Below, piece by piece: positions 55,627-64,000 of a stretch of 64,000 bases of DNA. Under the pieces are notes generated by a model. The model did no database searches, was not told the origin of the DNA, and was given only the letters and a program-made list of their open reading frames with translations. Position 1 is the first letter of the stretch. Every line of letters begins with the position of its first letter. Made by a program: the position numbers and the translations under genes. Origin of the DNA: Cervus elaphus (lineage: Eukaryota > Chordata > Mammalia > Artiodactyla > Cervidae); assembly GCF_910594005.1 (NCBI RefSeq), contig NC_057815.1, positions 84,863,552 to 84,927,551 of the forward strand. Reading direction: 5' to 3'.

Positions 55627-57057
55627 GAATGTCACTGTTTTAGCTTAATTTGAATCAGGATAGTTCTGAAGTTGACAATTTTATGAAAGGGCAGATTGGA
55701 ATGAAAAAAAGAGAGAAGGAATTAAATAGTTCGTTTTATACGATTCATCCCCCTCAAACAACAAAGACGGTAAATGAGTTTACCCAGGAGGACTTGGGAA
55801 AATCAGCATTTTGCAAATGTCTACATTGAAAGCTGCTTGAAATTCCAAAAACACCTATCTGTTGTTTTACCAAAGGGAAAATATGTCACAATCCATGACA
55901 AGAATTAGAAATACCTCTGAATATGCCATAGAGAAAAACGGCTATTTACTCAGCCGAAATAGCTCAATAACTTGATTGCTTAGAAAATGATTGTTTCTTC
56001 TCTGTAGAAATGATTTTCCCATTCTTGAAAGATATCCTTGGAACTGACTCCGTTTCTTTCAGGTAATCCTAAGTGAGATCTAAGTTTATCAAAAATGAGT
56101 TGGCAAGTCACCTTGAGAAGGGTGGCATGTTGAATTGAGTTAATAAACATTATTCATATTTTCTGTTTTAAAGTCAAATCACCAAATATGCTGTTAGGCT
56201 TTTGTAATGGAGAAACGTAAAAGTAATAACAAAATCCATGCATTATTTAAATATCAAATATAACACTGTAAACAATGCTATTGAGATACTGGATACAAAC
56301 AAAATGCAAAATGTCAAATATAGGAATATAATTCAAAAGAAACTTAATGCATAAATGCTGAATGCAATATATATGTATTTGTATATAATTAAGATAAACA
56401 TTAAATTACCAAGTAAATTATCCGGAAGGTAGAGGTCACATTAGGATGTAAAGATGAGGGAACACTTAACAGAGGAAGTATTATTTTACTTTGTATCTGG
56501 AAAAGTGGATGTAATTTGTGTAAACTTTTAGAGAAAAAAAAAAGCATCCTTGTTTATTGAGTTTGGCGAAGTCAAACTGTGAAGGCCAAAAAATGTGAGA
56601 TAGGTGTAAGGACAGGAAATGGTAAATAGATTTGACCTTTGATATCTGGTAATGACATAAGTATGTTGGATGCCTCGCTAAGGTTTGTAGACTTTATCAT
56701 GTACGCATCCCAGAGCCCAGGGAGGTTTTTTGACCAGGAAGAGAAGTAGAGTTTGAGGAATAATATGACAAAAGTGCAGGTAATAAGTTGGAGAAGAGAA
56801 TGAATGGAGGTAGGACAAGCAGCTATCAATTCCTTTCAGAAGGTTTGGCTTGAGACAGAACACAAACAACATTCCAATATTTCAGATTTCAAATTATGAC
56901 TGGCAATATGTATATGTGGTGGGGAACCTTATGCAAACTGATGTTAGCTGGGTTATCAAAAGACATGGCTCCGTCTTTCTACTCAGCTACTGAAGGATAA
57001 AATGGTCTCTCTCTGTAGTCAGTGTAAGAACACTGAAGAGTTCTGACTACTGCTAAC
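55627..57057. other. Unassigned AT-rich sequence
   Basis: No gene or repeat family recognised in 1.4 kb. No ruminant SINE in this interval. Open frames are short. Confidence 0.3.
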
Positions 57058-57071
57058 GTGTCCTAGATGTC

Positions 57072-57267
57072 CTGATGGCTGAGATAGTAAAGAATCTTCC
57101 TTCAGTGCAGGAAACCTTAGCTTGTTCCCTGGGTCAGGAAGATCCCCTGGAGGAGGGCACAGCAAACCACTCCAATATTCTTGCCTGGAAATCCCATGTG
57201 CAGAGGGGCTTGGTGGGCTACAGTCCACGCAGTCACAAGAGTTGGACATGACTGACTAACACACAAT
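57072..57267 (+). mobile_element. Bov-tA SINE, diverged
   Basis: Sense copy from CTGATGGCTGAGATAGTAAA to GACTGACTAACACAC. 14-bp TSD with two mismatches: GTGTCCTAGATGTC at 57058-57071 and GTATCCTAAATGTC at 57268-57281. Substitutions in the TSD fit an older insertion. Confidence 0.93.
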
Positions 57268-57473
57268 GTATCCTAAATGTCTATCTTTCTGAGTAAACTG
57301 CTTTACTTTTCCATGTGTCAGTTTCCCACTTTATAAAGTTGATTTAGTAATAGTTCAACTGATGTAGGAAAAGTTTAAATTAGTTCATCTACGTAAATAA
57401 AGCAAACAGAATAGCACCAGGTACGTAGTAGATGCTGTATGTGTTTTAGCTATTTTTATTATTTATTGCAGAT

Positions 57474-58225
57474 GATGCAACTTTAATGGCAGAAAGTGAA
57501 GAGGAACTAAAGAGCCTTTTGATGAAGGTGAAAGAGGAGAGTCAAAAAGCTGGTTTAAAACTCAACATTCAAAAAACAAAAGTCATGGCCTCTGATTCCA
57601 TCACTTCATGGCAAACAGATGGGGAAAAAGTGGAAACAGTGACAGATTTTATTTTCTTGGGCTCCAAAATCACTGGAGACTGTGACTGCAGCCATGAAAT
57701 TAAAAGTTGCTTGCTCCTTGGAAGAAAAGCCATGACAAACCTAGACAGTTTATTAAAAAGCAGAGACATCACTTTGCCAACAAATGTCCATATACTCAAA
57801 GCTATGGTTTTTCCTGTATTCATATATGGATGTGAGAGTTGGATTATAAAGAAAGCTGAGTGCCAAAGAACTGGTGCTTTTGAACTGTGGTGTTGGAGAA
57901 GACTCTTGAGAGTCCCTTGGACTGCAAGGAGGTCAAACCTGTCAATTATAAAGGACATCAACCCTGAATATTCACTGGAAGGACGGATGCTGAAGCTCCA
58001 ATACTTCGGCCAACTGATGTGAAGAACTGACTCATTGGAAAAGACCCTGATGCTGGGAAAGATTGACGACAGAAGGAGAAGGGGACAACAGAGGATGAGA
58101 TGGTTGGATGACATCACCAACTTGATGGACATGAGTTTGAGCAAGCTCTGGGAGTTGGTGATGGACATGGAAGCCTGGCATGCTGTAGTCCATGGGGTCA
58201 CAAAGAGTCAGAACTGAACTGATGA
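57474..58225 (+). mobile_element. BovB LINE 3' portion, well preserved
   Basis: Sense BovB truncated inside the reverse transcriptase catalytic motif (it begins at GCAGATGATGCA, coding ADDA). It runs through the ORF end to the 3' tail GGGGTCACAAAGAGTCAGAACTGAACTG. One of the least decayed BovB copies in the window. Confidence 0.95.
57486..58022 (+). pseudogene. Open BovB ORF C-terminal fragment (178 codons from first ATG)
   Basis: C-terminal part of the RTE-clade BovB polyprotein, downstream of motif C. In-frame sequence just upstream reads ADDATLM (57474-57494), the remains of the catalytic YADD. Then follow AESEEELKSLLMKV, the conserved KLNIQKTKVM region (residues 27-36), IFLGSKITGDCDCSHEIKSC and the terminal LWCWRRLLRVPW block (residues 138-149). 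It stops early at GQLM, shorter than the usual family C-terminus. The catalytic core and endonuclease are missing, so it is a dead fragment despite being open. Confidence 0.93.
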
Positions 58226-58426
58226 CTTCCTTTAAAGTCCAAACCATATGTGATGCAAGTTTTATGCTTCAGGGCATGATGTAGAAAATAATCACTGGCA
58301 TTATTTCTTACTGACCCAAGTAGGAATTTTTTTCAATGGATTTTATCTTTTCTTATATATTTTACCTACTAGTTAAGAGAATGGGGTGATGAAATAATAT
58401 TTGACCGTATCTATCCTCCACCTATG

Positions 58427-58649
58427 GGCTTCCCAAGTGGCGCTAGTGGTAAAGAACCCACTTGCCAATGCAGGAAATGTAAGAGATATGAGTTCAATCC
58501 TTGGGCTGGGAAGATACCCTGGAGAAGGGCATAGCAATCCACTCCAGTATTCTTGCCTGAAGAACGCCATAGAGAGAGGAGCCTGGTGAGCTACAGATCA
58601 TGGGATCACAAAGAGTCAGACAGAGACTGAAGCAACTTAGCATGCATCA
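58427..58649 (+). mobile_element. Bov-tA SINE, full length
   Basis: Sense copy from GGCTTCCCAAGTGGCGCTAG to GAAGCAACTTAGCATGCA. 10-bp TSD with one mismatch: TCCACCTATG at 58417-58426 and TCCAGCTATG at 58650-58659. Confidence 0.94.
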
Positions 58650-58696
58650 TCCAGCTATGAGAATATTTTAATTGTTTCCTTCTATGTTTTCTCTTC

Positions 58697-58763
58697 AGCA
58701 AAAGTAACTTAAAGAGACTATCTATCCATATACCCAGAAGGTACTGGTTGAAATGGAAACATG
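58697..58763 (+). repeat. 67-bp direct repeat, left copy
   Basis: Begins AGCAAAAGTAACTTAAAGAG and ends GGAAACATG. It aligns without gaps to 58940-59006 with 8 mismatches (88%). It abuts the 3' tail of the following antisense SINE. Confidence 0.95.
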
Positions 58764-58937
58764 AAAAAGAAGGTGAAACTGTTAGCCACTCAGCTGTGTC
58801 CATCTATTTGTGACCCCATGGACCATAGCCTGCCAGGCTCCTCTGTCCATGGGATTCTCCAAGCAAGAATACTGGAGTGGGTTGCCATGCCCTCCTCCAG
58901 GGGATCTTCCTGATCCAGGGATTGAACCCGGGTCTTT
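58764..58937 (-). mobile_element. Truncated Bov-tA SINE between 67-bp direct repeats
   Basis: Antisense copy from its AAAAAGAAGGTGAAACTG tail to ATTGAACCCGGGTCT. The outermost part of the tRNA head is missing. It exactly fills the gap between the two 67-bp copies. Confidence 0.9.
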
Positions 58938-58939
58938 AA

Positions 58940-59006
58940 AGCAAAAGTAATTTAAAGAGAATATCTATTCATTTACCCAAAATGTATTGGTTGAAATGGA
59001 AATATG
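58940..59006 (+). repeat. 67-bp direct repeat, right copy
   Basis: Begins AGCAAAAGTAATTTAAAGAG and ends GGAAATATG. Partner of 58697-58763. Most differences are transitions. Confidence 0.95.
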
Positions 59007-59609
59007 CATATTAATAAAGGAGGGACTGAGGGACCCTAATATATGACCCCTAACAATTCTAATTGGAGTTTATTTAGTCCTGCAACCTTCCCCTTTGCCA
59101 ATAATGCACAACCATCAAAAATCCATATGTATTCTTAATTTTGGCCACTTCTCTTCATACAAAGAAGATAAGAAGGTAGCTCTGCTCATTGGGAGTATTT
59201 CCCATCTCCATTGCCTTTTAAGACTACTCTGAGACTGTAACACAGTGACCATCAATTTTCGGCTCATACACTATACCCATATGTAAATCAAGTTCAGAAT
59301 TTTTGGCTCATACAATATGGAATCAAGCTCTTTTTCTTTGTCCTCCTTCAAAGAGTATCTTCTGTGACCGATAGGTTTGAGCTATGCAAGCAACAGCAGT
59401 GTGACCGTGGAGACACTATCTTGTTCTGAGCCAACTTTTTGTGTACCTGCCTGTGTTACTGACCAGCTCGTGGGCAATCCTGGCTCTACCATTTTCATCT
59501 TATCATGTGGTGTCTCTCAGCTGATAGAACTAAAAACTACAAAACACTTATGGAAGAATTTTTTTTTTTTTTAATTTGGAAAGACATCCATTTTCATTAA
59601 CTGGAAGAC
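59007..59609. other. Unassigned sequence
   Basis: No gene or repeat family recognised. A short repeat of TTCAGAATTTTTGGCTCATAC versus TTTTCGGCTCATAC occurs at 59255-59315. T-run at 59560-59573. Confidence 0.3.
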
Positions 59610-60017
59610 TAGATTTTTGTTAAAATGACCATACTATCCAAAGTGATCTACAAAATCAGTCAATGCCTATCAAAATCCCAGTGGCATTTTTTAAAAATAG
59701 AAATAGAAAAACAGTCCAAAAATTCATGTGACACCACAAAGAATCCAAAATAGCCTAACCAATCTTAGGAGGGAAGAGTAAAGCTGGAATCAACACACTT
59801 TCTGATTACAAAATATATTACAAAGCAACAGTTATTATAAGAGTATGATACTGGCATAAACACAGGTCTGTAGGCCAACAAAACAGAATAGAAAGTCCAG
59901 AAGTAAAACCACACATAAACAATCAACTGATCTTTGACAAGGTTGCCAAGAATATACAGCATTGAAATGATAGTCTCTTCTACAAATGGTGCTGGTAAAA
60001 TTGGATATCCATATGGG
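59610..60017 (+). mobile_element. L1 ORF2 relic, sense
   Basis: Plus-strand translation in mixed frames recalls the L1 ORF2 region after the reverse transcriptase: CCATACTATCCAAAGTGATC, TCAAAATCCCAGTGGCATTT, GTATGATACTGGCATAAACA and TTTGACAAGGTTGCCAAGAATA. Stops and indels are frequent. It overlaps the same ORF2 interval as the antisense L1 near 63.4-63.65 kb. Confidence 0.88.
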
Positions 60018-60567
60018 CTGCTTTTTTTCTTAAGGTGCATAATTCTTTGTTGGAAATGACATGGAATTTTTTTCAGTTTATATGATAATTCTCATCAGAG
60101 ATTGAGCTATAAATGTATAATGTTTTTCCTAACACAGGTAATTTTTGTACCAAAGGATTTGCTCAGCTGTATGACTCAAGCCACAAGTATATATGCACTG
60201 AAATCTTGTCACCCTATATGAAACATAATTGTTTTTCTAGAAATATGCTATTTATAGAAGTTGAAGATAATACCAAACATTATGCTTTCTTCTTATTTTT
60301 GAGGTTCAGAGAAACAATAATTTGTCCTTTATTTTGGATGAGATTTCCTGACATAATTTCCAAATTTTCATAGGCTTTATTTCCTACCTTCCAGATCCAG
60401 TATTCATACCAAGGCCCACAATTTACTTGACATTTCCTGCTTATGATTTGATTATTGTTGTGCTATTGATTTACTGAGTCAAGGTAAGTCAATTCCATTA
60501 TTATGTGGAATAATCACATAGTCAAAGTCCCTTTATACTATAACAGGACAGAGGGTGAGAATGTCAA
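60018..60567. other. Unassigned AT-rich sequence
   Basis: No gene or repeat family recognised. An 86-codon frame at 60113-60373 has no motif. Confidence 0.3.
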
Positions 60568-60578
60568 CATAACCCTGG

Positions 60579-60930
60579 TGAAGTGAAAGTCGCTTAGTCG
60601 TGTCTGACTCTTTGAGACCCCATGGACTATACAGTCCATGGAATTCTCCAGGCCATTATACTGGAGTGGGTAGCTGGTCCCTTTTCCAGGGGATCTTCCC
60701 AACCCAGGGATCAAACCCAGGTCTCCTGCACTGCAGGCAGATTCTTTACCAGCTGAGCCACAAGGGAAGCCAACAAATACTGAAGTGAGTAGCCTATCCC
60801 TTCTCCAGCAGGTCTTCCCAACCCAGGAGTTGAGCCAGGGTCTCCTGCATTGCAGGCGGATTCTTTACCAACTGAACTATAAAGGAAGTTCATAGCTTCC
60901 CTGTCAAAACTCTTTCTTGTCATTTCTTGT
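60579..60930 (-). mobile_element. Two-unit composite Bov-tA SINE, antisense, with extra 5' sequence
   Basis: Antisense version of the same two-unit layout as 24422-24736: a full unit (60579 to about 60771) fused to a second tRNA-like half (to about 60891). A perfect 11-bp TSD, CATAACCCTGG, at 60568-60578 and 60931-60941 includes 39 additional bases (60892-60930) beyond the SINE 5' end. Confidence 0.85.
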
Positions 60931-60941
60931 CATAACCCTGG

Positions 60942-61839
60942 ACAAGAATATAAATGTAGACTGCTGTCTGTCTTCTATGATGGTAAACTGTTTTTTTCCC
61001 CCTTTTGGGTAGAAATGGGAAAGAATGTGGCTGCCAATCAATGACTATATTTATCTAAGACCACGTTAACGTCTTTCGGTAAACATTCCATATTTGATGC
61101 AGCAGCTGCAATAAGAAGTGCTGTTTGATTGAGTTTGGAGGAAATCTACTTTCATACTCTAAGACTAGAAAGGGGGCACTTTCAGAGGATTTCACTTGGC
61201 TTTCCTTACTATAATAACTCTTAGTCCATAGGTCAGGGAATAACATAAGTGTGTAAATTATCAAGCATGTCCTTTCCAACTGATCTTTGGAGACTGGGAA
61301 AAAACCACAGGTTAACTTTACAGACCTAGTTGATCACTGTGAGCTGGATATAGATAGAGATTCCATTCATTACCTTACTCACTCTAATAGCATCTGGGTG
61401 TCACTGAAAACTCAGTCTGTGTCCGACAGTCCTTACATTGTCTGGTCATTCTCTTTTCCTCAGTGTATGATTTTAGTTACTGAAAAAGGAGAGCAAGTCA
61501 TTATTGAGCACATTTGGTGCTGCAAACTCTTTCTTCCTGATGAGACAGCTTCAGCTTCAAAAACTGGGCTCTAGATCTGAAAAGTGGTTTAGACCACAAA
61601 ATGAGTCAAATGATCTCTGATTTCTGTTATTTTAGGGTTCTGTTATCTCCACTGGTATCAAAGAACCCAGTTTTGTTACACAAAGCATCTTCTTCTATTA
61701 TGTCTAACTTGGAGAACAGAGTCACCACTGATTTTAGTACCCATTGCCTGTGCATTATTTTTTCCAATAAATTTTAATCTAAATTTTACTTTTTTATTGC
61801 CTTTGTATTTTTGTGAGAACACTGAAGTTTTACTCTCTG
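60942..61839. other. Unassigned sequence
   Basis: No gene or repeat family recognised. A 95-codon plus-strand frame (61287-61574) has no motif. Confidence 0.3.
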
Positions 61840-62194
61840 AGCAAAATTTCAATTACATGATGCAGCATTATCAGCTACAATCACAAAACATTAGACCCTC
61901 AGGCATTATTCCTGTTATAACTGAGAGTTTGCACCCCTTTATCAGCTTCTCCCTCCTTGCCTCACCCCCATGCCAGTCCAAGCAAACACTTTTCTACCCT
62001 GTTTCTATGAGTTAACCTTTTTTCTGTTTTTTTTTTTAGATTCCATGTGTAAGTGATACCATGAAGTACATGAAGTATTTGTCTGGCTTATTTCACTAAG
62101 CATAATGCCCTCCATGTTGTTGAAAATGGCAGGATTTATATCTTTTATAAGGCCAAACAATATTCCATTGTGTGGATATTATGCTTATTATATT

Positions 62195-62275
62195 AATCTA
62201 TATATATGTATAAATTATATATAATACTTGTATATATGTATATATATACATATATGATATGTATGATATACATAT
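62195..62275. repeat. TA/TATG-rich simple sequence in L1 3' UTR
   Basis: Alternating TATATGTA and ATACATAT runs, partly self-complementary. Probably expanded from the TATATA stretch normally present at this point of L1 3' UTRs. Confidence 0.8.
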
Positions 62276-62399
62276 GTGACATACAAGGGAATACAGATAT
62301 TTCTCTCAGATAATTATTTCATTTATTTTGGATATTAACTCAGAAGTGGGGTTTTAGACCATATGATTGTTCTGTCTTTTGTTTCATTAAGGAATCTCC

Positions 62400-62649
62400 C
62401 ATCAGTTCAGTTTAGTCAGTCGCTCAGTCGTGTCCGACTCTTTGCGACCCCATGGACTGCAGCACGCCAGGCCTCCCTGTCCATCACCAACTCCCTGAGT
62501 TCACCCAAACCCATGTCCATCGAGTAGGTGATGCCATCCAACCATCTCATCCTCTGTCATCCCCTTCTCCTCCTGCCTTCAATCTTTCCCAGCATCAGGG
62601 TCTTTTCCACTGAGTCAGTTCTTTGCATCAGGTGGCCAAAGTATTCTTT
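62400..62649 (-). mobile_element. BovB LINE 3' end, antisense, inserted in L1
   Basis: Antisense BovB tail (AGTTTAGTCAGTCGCTCAGTCG, ACTGCAGCACGCCAGGCCTC, CATCAGGGTCTTTTCCACTG, GGTGGCCAAAGTATTCTT). 9-bp TSD with one mismatch: GGAATCTCC at 62391-62399 and GAAATCTCC at 62650-62658. Removing it rejoins the L1. Retained CpGs indicate a younger copy. Confidence 0.94.
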
Positions 62650-62931
62650 GAAATCTCCATACTGTTTTCTATAATACCTGAGCCAGTTTACATTCTCACC
62701 AACCAAGTATGAATGCTTCCTTTTTCTCCACATCCTTGCAAGCATTTGATATTGTTGTCTTTTTTATAGTAGACATCCCAAAAGGTGTGAGGTAGTATCT
62801 CACATTTGCATTTCCTAATGATTTGCATTTCCTTTATAATTAATGATGACGAGTGCCTTTTCAAGTACCTGTAGATCATTTGTATATTTTCTTTGGAAAA
62901 ATTACTATTCAGTTCCTTTTTCCACTTTTAA

Positions 62932-63652
62932 TCAGAATTTTTGGGGGGTGTTGAGTTGTACTAATTCCTTGTATATTTTGGATATGAACCACTTATTGGG
63001 TATGTGGTTTGCAAACATTTTCTCCCACTCCATATGTTGACTTTTCATTATGTTGATGATTTCCTTTGCTTTGCAAAAGCCTTTTAGTTTGTTGTAGTCC
63101 CACTTGTTTATTTTAGCCCTTGTTTTTGGTATAAAATCCAGAAAATAATCACCAAGACCAGTGCCAAGGAGCACATTCCTAATACTTTCTTCTAGGAGTT
63201 TTGTAGTTTCAGGTCTTAGTTCAGGTTCAAAATCTATTTGGAGTTGATATTTTTGTACTTTGTAAGATAGAGATTTCATTCTTTCGCATGTGGATGTCTA
63301 GTTTTCCCAACACCTTTTATTGAGGAAACTGTTTTCTGCATTACTTATTCTTGGAGACTTTGTAGAAAATCAATCGACCATATGCATGGGTTCATTTCTG
63401 AGCCTTGTGACATAGTCTGAAATCAGAAAGTGTGATGTCTTCAGCTTTGCTATTCTTTCTCAGGATTGCTGTTTGAGGTCTTTTGTGGCTCCATATGAAT
63501 TTTAGGATTGTTTCTTCTATTTCTATAATAAAAGCCATTGGAATTTTAATGGAATTTACATTGAATCTGTAGATTATTTTGGGTAGTGTAGACATTTTGA
63601 CAATCATTGTTTCTAATCCATGGATTTGAAATATCTTCCTATTTACTTGCAT
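62932..63652 (-). pseudogene. Broken L1 ORF2 C-terminal fragment
   Basis: Part of the L1 ORF2 protein downstream of the reverse transcriptase, in two minus-strand frames (63392-63652 upstream, 62932-63279 downstream). The sequence between them is out of frame. Recognisable conserved blocks are FKFIWSHKRP-like residues near 63480 and the KLKGFCKAKE and MEWEKMFANH blocks near 63020-63080. No reverse transcriptase catalytic motif is in the window, so the copy is dead. Confidence 0.88.
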
Positions 63653-64000
63653 TTTCTTCAGTTTTTTTTCCAGTATGCAGATCTTTTACCTCTTTGGTTA
63701 AACATATTCCTAAGTATCTTATTCTTTTTGATGTGATTGTAAATGGAATTGTTTCTTTAATTTATCTTTTCAGTAATCTATTGTGAGTGTACAGAAACTT
63801 GTTCAAATTCCCACAGCTAGAATATTATAGCATCGTGGAAGTTAAAAAAGGACATTCTTCCCTTTGAAGACCGAGTTCCTAACAGCCTATGGAACTGTCT
63901 CCTTTTCTCTCAACTGGTAAGCTTCTCTCTTCTGAGATGGTGACCCTTTTAAGGGCACTTCTTTCTTCCTGGGTTCTCATATCCTTGATGTCATGAACCA

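Larger units (their letters stand above)
61840..63790 (-). mobile_element. Old L1 (L1M-type), antisense: ORF2 C-terminus and 3' UTR
   Basis: Antisense L1 3' UTR at about 61840-62400 (GTCTGGCTTATTTCACTAAGCATAATGCCCTCCATG, then AATATTCCATTGTGTGG). After a BovB insert it continues with CTCCATACTGTTTTC, then ORF2 relics: minus frames 62932-63279 (FCKAKEIINIMKSQHMEWEK) and 63392-63652 (KMSTLPKIIYRFNVNSIKIP). Frames are broken between these blocks. Confidence 0.92.

Noticed and set aside
57569..58201. 210-codon minus-strand frame, second longest in the window
   Set aside because: Shadow on the opposite strand of the BovB coding tail.
1..64000. CRISPR arrays, operons, prophage or secretion-type systems
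   Set aside because: No regularly spaced repeats, no prokaryotic gene organisation; the repeat content is entirely that of a ruminant nuclear genome.

Overview
The window is nuclear DNA from a ruminant, most likely cattle or a close bovid. The evidence is the repeat set: BovB (RTE-clade) LINEs, Bov-tA and Bov-A2 SINEs, CHR-type tRNA-derived SINEs and bovine-type L1 3' ends. These lie among old mammalian fossils (MIR, L2, MER5A, MaLR LTRs). No sequence looks bacterial or phage. I found no intact host protein-coding gene, no rRNA or tRNA gene and no CRISPR array. The region reads as a gene desert or a very large intron. CpG is depleted except for about the first 95 bases and a patch near 14.7-15.1 kb.

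Layout. 0-3 kb: a CpG-dense left edge with a perfect NRF1-type palindrome, an unidentified two-frame protein fossil on the minus strand (650-1075), then a three-layer nest in which an L1 sits in a BovB that sits in a MER5A. 3-9 kb: a MaLR LTR, scattered SINEs and a long but unconvincing open frame. 9.4-12.5 kb: an antisense L2 split by an old L1 3' end, an antisense MaLR LTR and several SINEs. 13-20 kb: SINEs, MIRs, a TA microsatellite and a Bov-tA inserted head-to-head in another Bov-tA. 20-26 kb: L1 and BovB relics, one with recognisable reverse transcriptase motifs, a two-unit SINE and a perfect 62-bp tandem duplication. 30-33 kb: a solo-LTR-like ERV remnant carrying two CCAAGGTCA motifs, and a MaLR LTR split by a hAT-like element. 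35-39 kb: two Bov-tA copies facing each other across 10 bp, an L1 3' end, and a 71-bp inverted repeat about 760 bp apart that I cannot assign. 40-55 kb: mostly unassigned sequence with SINEs, MIRs, an L1, a BovB and a 420-bp purine tract. 57-64 kb: a BovB with a 178-codon open fragment, a SINE exactly between two 67-bp direct copies, a second two-unit SINE, and two oppositely oriented L1 ORF2 relics.

No genes act together here. What can be read is the order of insertion, dated by nesting and by target-site duplications (TSDs). Family names come from recalled consensus sequences, not a search. Boundaries are good to about 5-20 bp, except where a TSD fixes them. I found no previously undescribed functional system. 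The best second-look items are the unassigned inverted repeat, the 67-bp duplication around a SINE, the paired nuclear-receptor motifs in the ERV LTR and the promoter-like left edge.
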